Shown here: positions 21,586 through 34,652 of the stretch, one piece after another
Position numbering within the stretch: the first letter of the stretch is position 1
Layout: every line of letters begins with the position of its first letter
NCBI GenBank assembly: GCA_902728285.1
Contig: CACVBU010000373.1
Location: 1-64,000, forward strand
Reading direction: 5' to 3'
Length of the DNA stretch: 64,000 bases
Origin: Clytia hemisphaerica
Lineage: Eukaryota; Cnidaria; Hydrozoa; Leptothecata; Clytiidae
Program-made: the position numbers and the translations under genes
Notes under the pieces: generated by a model
Seen by the model: the letters and a program-made list of their open reading frames with translations, nothing else
What the model was told of the DNA's origin: nothing
Databases searched by the model: none

Positions 21586-24500
21586 ATGGCTATTGAAGCT
21601 GTTTACTGTAAGGCAGCCTCCAAGTATTTGCTAGAATATGGGAAACTTATTGTTAGTTCTCTTTTTTCAGGTTTAAAACAAAATAGTAGAATACGTCTTG
21701 ATAAACGTCTTCAAAGACATCAAAAATAAATCAGAAAAATATGAAAAACGGTTAAGAGCAAGGATAAGGAAAAGTCTCCAAGTAAGTATATTCAATTCAA
21801 CTTTGGACTTTCTTTTACTAATAATACCGTCGTTTAAAAGATTTAATCACCTTTGACAATTTCTTCTTTTAATTTTATTGTCTGAAGAATTTGGTTGAAT
21901 GGAGTAATAGTTCTTAAGCTCAAAAATAACGAGACACCTAATTAAATGCCTTAAAAATAACACAAATCTGCTTTTTCAAGGACAACACGGCTGGTTTTAA
22001 TTAAAGGGGTTTTAATTAACACGAAATTTCTTAAAACTAACGTTTAATCCCAAAAAATACACAAGCTTCAAAGTAAAAATAAATGGGCAGACCATATGAC
22101 CCTTAAACAAATCTATAACGTAATCTACCTCGAATTTCGCTCATCACCAGTAGAAGACTGCACTGTTTCAGAGCAAAACAATATTCTAAATATTCTTCTA
22201 TTCTGGTCACCATCAAGCGACGAATTTTCTACTGATAAGGTTTGACATCCAATTCTTATATCTCCATTATAAATCCATCCGAGAACAAAATTAAATTATG
22301 ATTTACTCGTCTCATTTCAGAAAGAATTCCTGAAGCGGAATAAACCTGCAGAAGAAAAAGAAGAAATCAAATTCTTGGATGAACTCGTTGACCACTTCAT
22401 CAATAATTCTTTTACGCAGGTATTATGATTGTTAAATCTTTTTTAATTTTTTGATAGTTCCATTTAGAAATTAACATTTTGAATTGTGAATTTAAACCTC
22501 GTTTACTTACAGTTGAAACTTTTTTGGTGGTTGGATAAAATGATTTAATTAAAAGTTATTCTAATATTGACAGAATTCTCAACTTCAATCTGGTCAAAAT
22601 AAACTATCTACCCCTGCGGAAAGACAGGACGGTTCAAGCTCCGACACTTCCAGTTATTGTAATGACACCAGTAACTATCAGGTATTTAATGTTATTTTGA
22701 TATAAATCTTCAATTGTTGCTGTTCTTTTTGAAATTTGTCAGAGAAAGGGAAAACCTTGACTTTTGAAACTTTACTTAGGCGAAACCAATTAATTTGTTG
22801 TTCTACAGGCCCACCGACCCTATATTTGCTAAAATCAAAAAAAAAAATAATATTGAATTTCCACTGCAATAAATTTTATACACTACTTATGATAGTAAAA
22901 GCCAAATATTAATTCGAAAAATTGAAAAATTTAGAAAATTAAGCATTACATACTAATTTATTATTATGATCTTCATCGAAGATAAAGAAAGTGAGTTTGT
23001 GATCCAGATATTTTTTGGAAAATATTGTCGGTAATTGAAAAATTTATTGTTATTTTACCGACCGACTGACCGACCCATATTTTTCTAACGATCTGCACGT
23101 AGAACAACAAATTAAATTGGTCTCGTCGTACTTCAATGTCAGAAATCATTGCAAAAAATTTTGCCCCCTAAATTAGATTTTTGAAGAAGTGATTTGTGAA
23201 AATTACTTCCCACAATACGCATTTTCAAATTTGATTGGCAATTTATTGTTCTACTTGGCATGATAAAAGGGAATATGATATAATAAAAAACTGAAAGGAC
23301 TTAATGGTTTTCTCTTACAGGAGGATCCTCGAATTGAATCTGGTCCACTTCATAAATCAAGTTTATCCTCTGAGAAAAAACAAGCAGATTTCACCTCTAC
23401 CAGCTCCTGTTCGGACAATAGAAGCTATCAGGTATTGTGGTATCACACCACAGATTTACCCTTTAAGTACATGCTAAGTGAATTACGTGATTGACCATTT
23501 CCTCTTATAATTTGCTTTAAGAAACTGCAGTTAATCTGAAGCTGTGTTGATTTTCTTTTGTAACTGATCTTTTCTGCGGTATTGATAAAAACAAATATTT
23601 CATCTTAGGTTCAACCAATAAGCTCAGAGAAAATCAAGCATCGTGATTCGAACCAGAAGTATCATGAAATACATCTTGTGAGTTATGGTTCATTTTTGCT
23701 CAGTTTGCGAATGTTGCATTTTAATGGAGATATACCGTATCAGTAGGTCGAATGACTGAGAGATGCGCACAGAGTTCTCTTCCTTTATTGAGAAAAACAG
23801 TAGATTGAATGGAAAGGACACCCGACCTTGAATAACAGAGGTCGATCAGGGTTGAACAAACAAGAATTTGTAATTTACGTGATTAAAATGTTTCCTTTTG
23901 ATAGGTACGTCAAATTAACTGATTGAAAGAAAAGATTCAAAAATACAATTGGAACGCCAAAAAAAAAGAAAAATTATCGCCGACAACAGACTGCTTCTTT
24001 ACAGAAGTAAAGAGTTAACAAGAATGAAGATACAACCCTGTGTTTCGCCGCGATCTGTTTTGTTGGTTGATACAGCAGTATATTCAGATTTTTTTAGGAT
24101 ATATCGACAATATGATCCTGGACACATCTTTTGATCTCATTGAGATTAAAACTTTCAAATCAAGTATTGCACCAAATTTCGATATGGTTTGTTTAGAGAT
24201 GTGTACACCTGGAATCTCAAAAGTGGGTAAACTGTTATTCTTAAAAAAGTCAACAACGCAAACATGAGATTTTCTGAAGAAAAATGCTTTTCGATTCTCT
24301 CCGTCGAGGCAAGAATCAGTATTTTACTTTCAAAATATGAAAACATAGTTGATTGTCATGGAATATTCCAACATATGTCCACATACATTGTGCAGTCGCT
24401 CGAACCAAAATATCTACTGGAAGATTTTTTTAATGATCGAAACTTCAATTTTGCGAGGAGTTGTCGCGGCAGTTACCTTCATGCATGGAAAAGGAGTATT

Positions 24501-24681
24501 GAATAACAATATCAGACATGATAACATTGCACTACGCTGTACATCATTCAACATCATACCTATTTTGTTGAGTTTATCTTTAGCTTGTAGAGCTAACTCT
24601 AGCAAAAAGCTTACTGTAACACAGCAATTGAGATATGAGACAGCTCTCTTCATTTGCCCCCTCGAGTTAGAAAAGGTTTAG
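21586..24681 (+). pseudogene. Multi-exon gene with coiled coil and decayed protein kinase domain
   Basis: The exons are all in phase 0 with good GT-AG borders: about 21687-21781 (a first exon at 21586-21607 is possible), 22066-22239, 22321-22419, 22574-22681, 23321-23431, 23609-23677, and 23905 onward. The encoded protein starts with an unrecognised helical domain, then Ser-rich linkers. Exons 22574-22681 and 23321-23431 look like duplicates, ending in similar Ser/Asp-rich tails and TYQ/NYQ-like ends. The last exon hits TGA at 23920. Just beyond it, other frames read a coiled coil (QLERQKKRKIIADNR) and kinase-like blocks: MRFSEEKCFSIL, an alpha-C-like EARISILLSKYENIVD, and GVLNNNIRHDNIAL, which corresponds to a degraded HRD/catalytic loop. 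The lysine loop and DFG motif are not recognisable. I infer a kinase gene that lost its 3' half; the short product may still be made. Confidence 0.65.
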
Positions 24682-25012
24682 AGCCTCCTTATTTTCTCCA
24701 AAGGAACTTTTTTCATATCCCTTTTTTGCTTATAAAATCTTTTGAAAGAGAATAAAAAGATAATTATTGTTCGTTTGTTCCTTTCGAATTACCAGCTGTT
24801 TCTTTTACGCTTCTTATACGCATCAAGGAAAAAGAAAGTTTCTTAATAACAATTGAGTTTCGTGTACGAAATAAAGGTCTGAACCAAACGATTTGAATGA
24901 AATCTTCTTCAACCGAAGGGGGGTAAATGAAATGTACGTACTTACCAGCGGGGGGTATAGCCATTTGCGTATGCTTGCGTACATGGGGGGTACTCGATTT
25001 TCGACATTTTAA

Positions 25013-25710
25013 CCCTATTCCTGTCAGGGGGTGGAATCTACCACGCTGGTGATTTTTTTCCTATAGCTTATCGAAAAATACTCTGAATGCCCTGAAATTT
25101 TTTGAATTTTAACAAACACATATAAGAAACATTTTTGCAAAATTTCATGATTTTAGACCCACCAGATCTGGTTTTTTGACTTTTTTCTGACAATACACCG
25201 TAAAAGTCTTGTAAACTTAGAATCTTTAAAACTTTTGATAAAGTCGTTCAAACGATTTGAAATTATTTAAAAAAATTTAGAAAAATTTCCAAAATGATGA
25301 CGTCACCATAAATGACGTCATCAATTTTTTCAGATTTTAGTCATTTTCAGCATTGATTTTATGAGTCAAATTTTATCATGTCATAAAAACCAGCAATTAT
25401 GTAATAGATTGACTTCTTAGCTTTCAGAAAATCGAAACAGAATTGAAAAAATCAATCTTTGAAGGTTTTATTGCAGTTTTAGTAAAGGGTATTTTTTGAC
25501 TGGTCAGCGGCAGGCGAAATCTTTGTGATGACGTCATCACTGGTATGATGATGTCATAATATCAAAATTTTTCCTATGAGTTCCTTCCATGGTAAGGAAC
25601 ATTCCCTAAAAGTTTCATGATCATAGCACATCTACATCAAAAGTTGTTCAAGTGTTGGTGGATTCCACCCCCTGACGTTACTATACTCAAAAAGCTTAAC
25701 GTTAATAGGG
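25013..25710. mobile_element. piggyBac-like MITE (TTAA-flanked)
   Basis: TTAA sits on both sides (25009-25012 and 25711-25714). The tips are CCCTATT and AATAGGG. Further inward are inverted GTCAGGGGGTGGAATC (about 25023-25038) and its near-complement (about 25657-25673). TTAA duplication plus CCC tips is the piggyBac pattern. The interior contains ATGACGTCAT palindromes near 25312 and 25530. No ORF is seen. Confidence 0.85.
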
Positions 25711-25714
25711 TTAA

Positions 25715-26820
25715 TGTGTACGTACTATGTGGCCGTCCCCAAGGTTATATGATGTGCTCAGGTTTTTTGTATTCATTTTGCCTTCATTATTTATCTGGAT
25801 CTTAAATCACTGAAATGGATGCTACTGTCGACTTAAAGTTAGTGAGTAAATAAACTTTAAATTTTGTAAATTATTTTTTTGTTAGTCAAAGCGAAAGAAA
25901 GTACATAATTTAAAAAACAAGAATCTTTTAAATATTTTGCATGCTGGATTCAAAAATTGTGGTTGTTAACCTTGAAAAAGCTTCAAAAATGCCAGTCAAC
26001 CTTCTAAAGATCGAATTACGGAGATGAAATTGCTAAAGGGACGCAAAAATTGTTCGTATTTGCAAGTTTCGAATTACAAAGTGGGTAATTTTCATCTACG
26101 AATGATACATTATTGGAGAAAAAATGTTGGGGTTGTACGGGGAAAAATCTCGTCGCCTGGGGATGAATGATTTCATCACTTTTTGTCAACCAAAATTAAC
26201 AATCTAGTCACTTCGACCCGACTAAATTATCCCAATAGTTTCCTCCCCTATCTCGAAAAAACAGTGAAACCTCTGAATTAGCAGACACCATCGGAGAAAC
26301 GGGTCAGTGTCCGCTATTTGGAACTGTTAGCCATTTAGAGACTTTTCAGTCACGGTTCGTAGTGTTTTTCTAGAGGCACTAGGACATAAAGAGAAAGAGA
26401 AAAGTTATTGAAATGCGAAAATTTAGGTGTCATTAATCATAAAGGGTTGAATCGTAAACTGTTGCTTGAATATTATATAACACGATTATCGCAGTCTGTG
26501 CAGTCAGTTATACAGACTGCGACTGCAAATTCCGTATCTATTCATGAGAGAACAAAAGAAACCATGAAAACAATGGCTGCATTTTGCTTACAAAGTAGAA
26601 CTTCCAGTGCGAACGCGCCCATTGAAACGACCTTTTAATAAAATGACTTTTTGTTACAAACATGACTGTTAACAATTTATATAAATGAGTTTTCCCAATT
26701 CATCATTAAAGCCACATTGACGCTTTTTAGCGAGGTCTGAATTGCTGTTTAAAAAAATGCTGACGTTTTATAAATATAGCACTTTTTTAAGAACCAATTC
26801 AACTAAAAACGTATTTCTAT
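25715..26820. other. Mostly non-coding; possible pogo-like terminal repeat
   Basis: At about 26266-26340, CAGTGAAACCTCTGAATTAG followed by GTGTCCGCTATTTGG resembles a terminal inverted repeat of pogo/Tigger-type elements, but I find no partner end. A 76-codon frame at 26408-26638 is not recognisable. Confidence 0.4.
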
Positions 26821-26827
26821 TTTAAAG

Positions 26828-27817
26828 ATAACGGATGACCTACTCCTGAAGTACGGCAAAGATCTTCTGACAAATGACACAACCCATGAATGGCGTTCAC
26901 AGGATAACAGGGAATCGAGCAAGTGGTTGGATGAAATGCAAGACTGGTTTGATGAGAGACAGGATGCATTGAGGAGTAAGGGATGCTCAAACGCAGATAT
27001 CACTACCATTACCACCATGAACAAAATCCAACGTGTTGTCAGCCAGTGCAAAGCAAGTCATGGTGGACCACTTACTACAATTGAAGAGCTTGATAACATA
27101 ATCGAAAATACCAATGATGAAAAGAAGTTGAGTAAGATTCTGGATTTAGAAATTAGATACCGAAAGTTCACTATGACAAAAGTAAAAAGTGATTGTCCTC
27201 TATTTCTGCAACGAAAGCTGACTAATCAACAGAAGAAAGAAAACATACGCCTACTTATGGAATGCCAAGATCTTGGTTTGAAAGCTGTTGCTACCATGGA
27301 AGACCTTGCTAAGGTGATAGGTGTAAGCAATGAGACATCAGAAGAACCACACAGATTGATAACAACAGACCACGATACTGACATTCAAGATGACGACGAT
27401 AGTGATACCGACAAAGTCCTTTCAACAAGGCTCACATCCTTGGATATACTCTCCAAAGACGAATTCGTTCTAGGTATGTTTGAAGATGGCTTCTACCCAG
27501 GACAGGTTTTGGAAGACTGTGGAGAGAAAGTTGATGCTATGTTCATGACCAAAGCTACTGCTTCTCAGTCAGATGATTCACTTTATTGGAAATGGCCATC
27601 AAAAAATGACAGACAAATCATTCGGAAGGTTTGCATCTTGAAAATTCGTCCAAACCTGGACATTGCAATCGAGCACTCTACTCAAAGATGTATTATCTTC
27701 AAACTTTTAAATCTTGAATGTGGTATAAATGACTGCTTATTGATATTTTACATTATTTTACATCAATATTTCATTAGAAGAGTTTCTACATTATTATTCT
27801 ATTTTCTGACATTTTAG
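26828..27817 (+). CDS. Uncharacterised protein, large exon with Tudor/SH3-like C-terminal region
   Basis: The frame is open from an AG acceptor at 26827, upstream of any ATG, so this is an internal exon and not a complete gene. The N-terminal half is charged and helical (KWLDEMQDWFDERQDAL; RKLTNQQKKENIRLLMEC). A run of Asp follows at about residue 185. The C-terminal part holds EFVLGMFEDGFYPGQVLEDC and LYWKWPSKND, resembling small beta-barrel (Tudor or chromo-like) folds; that is an inference. A likely donor follows KLLNLECG near 27721, so the final codons before 27817 may be intronic. I recall similar proteins in cnidarians but know of no function. Confidence 0.55.
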   Translation: MTDDLLLKYGKDLLTNDTTHEWRSQDNRESSKWLDEMQDWFDERQDALRSKGCSNADITTITTMNKIQRVVSQCKASHGGPLTTIEELDNIIENTNDEKKLSKILDLEIRYRKFTMTKVKSDCPLFLQRKLTNQQKKENIRLLMECQDLGLKAVATMEDLAKVIGVSNETSEEPHRLITTDHDTDIQDDDDSDTDKVLSTRLTSLDILSKDEFVLGMFEDGFYPGQVLEDCGEKVDAMFMTKATASQSDDSLYWKWPSKNDRQIIRKVCILKIRPNLDIAIEHSTQRCIIFKLLNLECGINDCLLIFYIILHQYFIRRVSTLLFYFLTF

Positions 27818-28235
27818 ACCTTTCTTTAGATCTGATAAGTAAAAAAAAGTCGCGTGGGAAAAGGTGTGAAAAGGTTGGTAAAGATGATGGCTTTATACCC
27901 TCTATTGGGGTGATTTTCATAGATTTCTTGTCTCACACTGCAATAGATAAAAAAACATAGCCTCTACGATTACACTTAATTTTCAGTCACTAGAACTTGG
28001 TGACCTGAAATGTCAAATTTCTACACTGAAATCTGGAATTTTGCATTTTTTTCGATTTTCATGCCGCCATTATGGATTTTCAGAATATTTCTAGATTTTC
28101 AAATTAACATTTTCTCAGAGTATTTTTGGTATATTTTCAATCCTGAAATTTTCAGATCTGTAGCAAAATTATTTAAAAAGTTATTTTAGTTTGAAAATAG
28201 CATTTTTTTGCGTTTTTCCCCCCAAAATCGGCCAA

Positions 28236-28285
28236 AAATAGCAAACGGCCATGGTAACCAGGTTCATCGATGAAGTAAGTGAGAT
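28236..28285 (+). pseudogene. 5' piece of a hAT transposase gene, left of the P element
   Basis: The frame MVTRFIDEVSEI runs directly into the P-element target site GTGAGAT (28279-28285). It continues in frame at 36236 with REEFVGFIRCKS once the P element and one target copy are removed. Upstream of about 28230 the frame is closed, possibly at an exon border. Confidence 0.75.
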
Positions 28286-28509
28286 CATAGACGGAAGAAG
28301 AATTCCATAGACTGGAAGCGAACAATAGGCCATTGATTGAACTCTTTCAATTTGTAAACACTCGGGCCCAGACTTTACGAGGGGGAAGCGGTTTTCAAAA
28401 TGGCGGACATTTTTGCTTGAGAGGTCTTGTTTCTGAGAGTATTTTTATTACATTCTGTCTCTAAATCATTGTTTTATCTTATAGAAAAGCTAATAAACAA
28501 TTTGATGTT

Positions 28510-31500
28510 ATGACTGGTTCAAACTGTTCCATTATGGGATGTATTACCAATAGAAACACCCACAAAGATCGTTCTATCTTTCGCCTTCCAACTGGCAAGA
28601 AAAGTCCTCAAGCATTGGAATGGAGGAAAAGCTGGTTAAATGTGATACTAAAAGACAGAGACCTTGATAACAATTTCAAGAAACAGATTCAGAAGAATAA
28701 TGTTTTTGTTTGTGAGAGTCACTTCAAAGAAACTGATTTATTGCAATGTAAGTTCAAAAGTTTGATGTTTTTTAAACAGTTGTTTATAGATAGTGTGATT
28801 TCTAGCCTAGCAGTCTGTAAACTCTGATAATCCATATAATACCTAAATAATCTAGCCTGAAAAATACTTGACTGCCTGAATTGGTTGGTCATTGATAAGC
28901 TTGGTTCCTTTGTATTTTGACAATTGTAAACAATCTTTTTCCAATTTTAATTTTTTAGATGCATCCAAAAAAGAGCCTCGGGGATACTGTTTGCCAACAG
29001 AGAATCTACCTTCAAAGACTCATCAAAGCCAATCTGTTGAGCGACCGACATCAAGTATCGAGAAAAGGGAATCATTCCAGACAAGTCAGAAACAAAATCA
29101 AATAGAAACAAAAGATTGTTACAAAAACTTTGAAGAATTCTCTACCAGAATTAATAAGCTGAATTTACCAAAACAATGGAGCATAATGATTGGACCAGAA
29201 ACAAAATAAATTGAAATTAGGAAGAACGAACGTGAATATCTGTTACCAAAGTTTCAAATTTTTGTCAAGAAAGATCTTACATTCAGGCTCAGATGTTATG
29301 GTTGGGTCTTGTCGTCTTCTAATAGAAGTTTTGAAAGATTACACTTCCATGCGTGGCATTACTCTGAGTAATCTCATCATTGTTTTGGAAAAATACCAAC
29401 TTTGTAAAGGTTTCTTCGTATAGATTGATCCTACCAAAGGTTTTTAATATAAAGTTTAGTAACAGAATCGTTATATTGTTGTATAAAATTTGTTTTGTTT
29501 CTAATTTTTAGGTGTCAGTTTGGTTGAATTTAAAGAGGCTGTAAACCTTCAACACCACATGATTCCAAGAAATTTTCACTTCTCAAAATCTGAAGATATA
29601 CAAACACCCCTATGCCAAGATGAGTATTTGCGATCCAGGAACTGTTTCTTGCTTCTTGAAAAAGAAAAATGCTCAGAATGTCAAAAGATGGAAATCAAAT
29701 TTCGCAGTGAATTCAACGCTAAAAGGAAATCTCTTCAAACTCCAGTGAAGCCAAATGCACCCTTATCAATTGTTTCAACAGATCGTCTGGTATCCACAGT
29801 CAAAGCTCAAAGAGAGGAGAACAAAGCATTAAGAAGAGACACAGAAATACTTCAAGAACGATTGAAGGCTGCCATCTCCGCAAATTCAATGCCAGTTAAT
29901 GATGATCTGAACAATGACTTAGTCGACATATTCAAAGGTATCCCAAATGAAAAAGTTCCACCGTTCATGCGTTTATTTTGGGAAGAACAACAAAAATATA
30001 TTCGTACGAAACATAAATCTCAAATTCGTTACCATCCAGCAATCATCAAGTTCTTCTTGTCAATAGCATCCAAATCTTCTTCTGCATATGAGCAACTTCG
30101 TTTGGATGAAAAGGAGGGGACAGGTTGTTTGGTTCTTCCTAGTCAAAGGACATTGAGAGATTACAGAAATTACATAAAACCCAAGCAAGGTACAATTTTT
30201 AGAGCCATGAATTTTATCCTATCATTCTGAATTTCTCATTGATTTTTTTAAACTTTTCTCCAATCACAGGCTTGTTAGATTTCTATAATTTTCAGCTGAT
30301 TGAAAAGATATGCCGGCAATGCACGAAAAAGTTGAACGTGTATGTAAACTTTTTTTCTGGTCTTCAAAATAGATTTACCTCACTTAGAGTGTTTTCACTG
30401 TTTGTCGGTGACGTAAATCTATTTTGAAGACCAGAAAAAAAAGTTTGTTTACATTCATTCAACTTTACATCCATGTTCAACTTTTTCGTGCATTGCCGGT
30501 ACTTCAGGACCCCTTCAGCTAAGACCGATGCCAATTACCATCAATACATATTTACTACAATTCTTGTTTGTTTTGCTAAAATCATAATATTATTTTTATA
30601 ATCTTTATTTTTATTTGAATTTCTAGGATTCAACCCTGAAGTCATTAAAGATCTGACTGACAGGACTAAAAGCTTCAGCGATTCAGAAAGATACATCAAT
30701 ATCCTCATTGACGAGATGAAAATACAGGAAGATCTCGTCTGGAATAAACACACAGGCGAGTTAATCGGTTTCATAGATCTTGGTGATGAAAACCTCAATG
30801 AAAGCCTTCTTCAGGACAAAACGAAATTAGCCACACACATTATGGTTTTTATGGCAAAGAGCTTGAAAAACCCCTTATCATTTACTTTTGCCAACTTTGC
30901 TACTGACGGAGCCACCATCGAGCAAATATTCTCCTTGTATTGGAAGGCAGTTAGTATTTTGGAAATGAGCTGCAACCTCAAAGTTATCGCAACTGTGGCT
31001 GATGGAGCATCAATCAATAGAAAATTCATGCAGATGAACAGTGTAAGCTAACTTTATAATATAGTTTCAAAAACATCAAAATATGAATTATGTTATAGTG
31101 CCTTGAGTCAAAACCTCAAGTCAAGTCTTTTTTTAATCTAGTGGTCGTGTATATAGCTGTAAAGTATGAAAGTTTGAGTTGTGATATTTTATTTCAAATG
31201 AAGTAATGGTTATGAAAATCACTCACAAAATCTGAATGATTAATGGGTCTTTTTAAATACTCGGTTTTTTGGAGATTGTTTGTACAAAATATTCACAAAT
31301 TATTTTTTTTCTTATAGAATGATGACGCCAAAAGTTCTGACCTTGTCTATAAGGTGAAGAATATGTATTCGGTGGATGAGCGCTACATATTCTTTTTTGC
31401 AGATGTGCTGCATCTTATCAAGACTGCACGGAACTGTCTCTGGGCATCTGGATCAGATTTCTCTCCAAGATTTATGTGGAATTCTGGTAAGTTCAAGTAT

Positions 31501-32549
31501 AATATGAAAGAAGAAAAATCAAATAGATCACAATATCCAGAGAAGCCACTTTTTATAAACAGCTGAAATTTTCTTAAGGGTGGTGTTTGGTAAATTTCTG
31601 CATAGTAACTGCAGTGTAGTTAAAAAATAGCTTAAAAATGGTAATTTGAGAAAAAATTATGCGAAAAGTTTTTTTTTTCCAAATAATTTTGGAAATTTTT
31701 TCAGAACTTTCTTTAATTTATTTATTAAGTCTATTTCCAAAATAAGTCACTTAAAATATTCACGAAGTTTATAAGTGCATTTCTTTACAGTTGCTTTTAT
31801 TTTCTCTCTTAGGCTCCTATTTGCTTTGGGTGCATGTCAAATCGATGTTTTACAAGGACAATGGTTTGAAGTTAATGCCAAAAATAACGACTGACCACAC
31901 CCTCCTTAACTCGTACTCCAAAATGCGAGTGCATCTTGCTGCTGAAATCCTCAGCGACACAGTTGGAAAAGTGCTGTCGAAATTTGGTCCGGAAGAAGCC
32001 AAAGGAACTGCAGATTTTTGTTTGCAAATGGATCAATTTTTCGATTGTTTTAATGTCCGAAACACCAAGGAGTACAAGGATAAAAGAAAACCGTACTTAG
32101 CACCATACACCACAGCTGACCCTAAAAAGGACGAACGTTTTGGGTTTCTCGACTCTTTCATGAAATATTTGGACAATTGGAAAAAAAGTGCAGTTGAACG
32201 CCCTGGAGAATTTTCCCAAGCTAACAGAAACAACATGTTTCTGTCATTACCTACTTACAATGGTATCAAGATTAGTATTACCTCACTAAAAGAAATAATC
32301 CCATATCTTCTTGCAAATGGTTTCGATTATATCCTAACAGAAAAGTTCTGTCAAGACGATATCGAGAATTATTTTGGCCGACAACGTGCCATTGGTCATC
32401 GTAAGGACAACCCTACTGCGAAAGATTCTTTGCAAAATGACAATATCATTAAGTCTCAATTTGATACACAACCTATAGCTGGTAAAAGAAAGGCTGAATT
32501 TGACCCTAGTCATATACCAGACACTCCTCTGAAGAAATGGAGGCGTTGA
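28510..32549 (+). pseudogene. THAP-domain P-element transposase (THAP9-like), six exons
   Basis: Exons: 28510-28747, 28959-29409, 29512-30189, 30627-31042, 31318-31486 and 31813-32549, with phases that match at every junction I tested. Exon 1 encodes a THAP zinc finger: C-x4-C near the start, FRLP, the conserved Trp in WRKSW, and CESH as the C-x2-H pair. A coiled coil follows in exon 3 (VKAQREENKALRRD). The RNase H-like catalytic part has LIDEMKI (first Asp) and VADGAS, with a GTP-binding-insertion region between. C-terminal conserved blocks include FCQDDIENYFGRQRAIG. THAP binds the element's ends; the catalytic domain cuts and joins DNA in the nucleus. An in-frame TAA at 29207 and a frameshift near 29320 interrupt exon 2, so no full product is expected unless these are errors. 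Confidence 0.88.
30313..30499. mobile_element. Hairpin MITE in intron 3 of the P transposase gene
   Basis: Inverted arms of about 75-80 bp start CCGGCAATGCACGAAAAAG and end with its complement. The central loop is about 25-30 bp. It lies wholly within the intron between exons ending at 30189 and starting at 30627. I see no clear target duplication. Confidence 0.85.
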
Positions 32550-34650
32550 TAGAATTATTTTTTGATTATACTACACGACTCGAATTTATGATATCTTTCC
32601 TACGATTACTTTTCAAATGTTATTATTTTTAAAAGTATGTAGTATGTTTTTCAAGTTACTTTTGGCTATACTTAAAAAACATTTCATTAAAAAATGAATT
32701 TTTCTGATTTTTGATTTTTCTATTTTGGTCCTTTTTTCAAAGAAGTTGCGTAAAGTTGCTTCACCCTACCATTTCCTGATAAACTCCCACTACAAATTTT
32801 AGTTTTTTTATTAAGCTGCTCAAAACAATTACAGCATCCAAAATGAAAGTCCCATATTTTGATCTACTCTTTTCTGCTAAATTGTCTCTCATTGAGCTCT
32901 TCCAGAAAAAACCGTTCATGGGAGGTGGAAAGTACATCATCGTCCAGGGGTATTGAGAAAACCCTGAAAAACTGCCATGACCATAATGTGAATTTAACAT
33001 GTCCAGGGTGTCAATTTGATGCTTGTCCAGGGGGTGAAAAATTATAATGTCCATGGGTAAAGCACTGAAAAAATAATATATCCTCCACCCCCTATGAACG
33101 GTTTTTTTCTGGAAGAGCCCATATTTTAGGAAATTTTCCTGAAAAATTCCTTAAAACTTCATTTTCTTTGGGAAAATCATCACTTAAATACACGGCATTG
33201 TAAGAATCTTCCCCTGCTTATTCTACCCACTCCTACAAAAGACCCATTTTGATCTGACGATCATTCGATCTATATTATTGATCCTTTGTAATTTTCAAGA
33301 ATCTTTGGGTATCTTTTTTCAGAGGATCTTCGTAGAACCTGGGCTATTCGGGTAGGCTGCACGCATCCTAACATAGGTGGTCAAAATTTCCTTTAATGAT
33401 GGGGGTTTTAATGATGCCTGCACGGGGCCAAAACCCGTTGTCTGGGGATTCAAAATCTTAATGATCGGGGTGGGTTCCACTGAAAATGTTATATCCTTCA
33501 CTGAGAGTCCAGTAAACAATGTTTTTTTGATCATCAAAATCTCTCTTTTAGACTTTTCTTTCTTTTATAAGAACCACGAGGGAGAAAGAAGCAAGCAAAA
33601 TAGAGATTTGAAAAAACAAACTAAAAGTAAGAACGGTATAAGGACTATCCAAGGCGATAATTGTGTTGAAAAAATGAGAACAAACTGGCCTGAGCAAAAA
33701 GTCACTAAAAAGGTGTTTTGTAGGAAGAAATTTTAGCAGGAATTTTAAATTTGGTTGCAGGATATCAAAGCAAATAGAGGGTTCATGATGAAATGGTAGA
33801 CAGTCCCCATATTGGATTCAATAAGAATAATAACCAGGGAGAGATTGAGCTCACTATTCAAAATTTTTTAAGTGAAAAAGTATCATTTTATCATTTATTT
33901 ATTCATCCTCATAGCTTTCTCCATTGAAAAGATTGGATGAACTAAACTACTTATAAGCCACAATAGGTTGAAAAAATGCTGCTTTTAAAAATAAAAACTT
34001 TTAACAAATTAATAAATTTTTTCAATAGAAACAAACTGATTAATGAGAAACATTGCTAGTTTTGGTAACAAATACAGTGTAGGAAATTCGAACATTCTTA
34101 AGTTACTGTAAGTGGCAAAATGGGTTGTAAACAGCCTTTATTTGCAAGAAAACAGATGGAAATTATCAGTAGTGACTCCTTCAATAAAGAACCTAAGCAT
34201 AGTTTCACCCCCCCTCTTTCTTCTGGAGGGGGGGGGGGTCAGAAAATTCTCCAAAAAGGATTGGAAAGGTGAAAAAAAATTTCAGGGGGGATTCTGAAAA
34301 GGGGCAAAGAAATCTTAATAGGGGGGGCTGGGATTTTAGAATCAGAGCATTGAAAATAATGTTCAATTCATTTAAGTTTTGACAAATCTCATTTCAAAAT
34401 TTTGCATTTTCGTAAAGATGCAAGGTAAAGAAGGGGCAAAAAAGATTTTCAATTTTCTTGAGGGCCAGACCGGAGGAAACTATGCTAAGTAGCTTGTTAA
34501 TTTAACCGCTTCTAGCTAAATATGGTTAGCAAAATTACAGTAAAATTAGTAAAATCTGTTCAGAAGTTTTTATGAAGAAAATTACTCAAAGTGTAACAAT
34601 AATAGAACTCAAGTTTTAAATATTAAACATGCATAACACAAAACAAGTCG
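32550..34650. other. Non-coding spacer between the two convergent P-element genes
   Basis: No supportable gene. It contains a MITE (32896-33118) and G-rich/purine-rich runs near 34200-34330. Short ORFs around 33377-33736 do not resemble anything I know. Confidence 0.5.
32896..33118. mobile_element. Small MITE (GCTCTTCCAGAAAAAA ends)
   Basis: Inverted ends of about 35 bp: GCTCTTCCAGAAAAAACCG at the left and its complement at the right. Inside, TGTCCAGGG-type motifs recur. No clear target duplication. Similar tips occur near 59804 and 60362. Confidence 0.8.
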
Positions 34651-34652
34651 AA

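Noticed and set aside
26266-26638. Full pogo/Tigger element with the 76-codon ORF
   Set aside because: Only one end resembles such an element; no partner end and no transposase motif.
28286-28420. TIRs of the P element as a separate MITE
   Set aside because: The partner repeat is at 36108-36228 with the same 7-bp flank, so it is the end of the large element.
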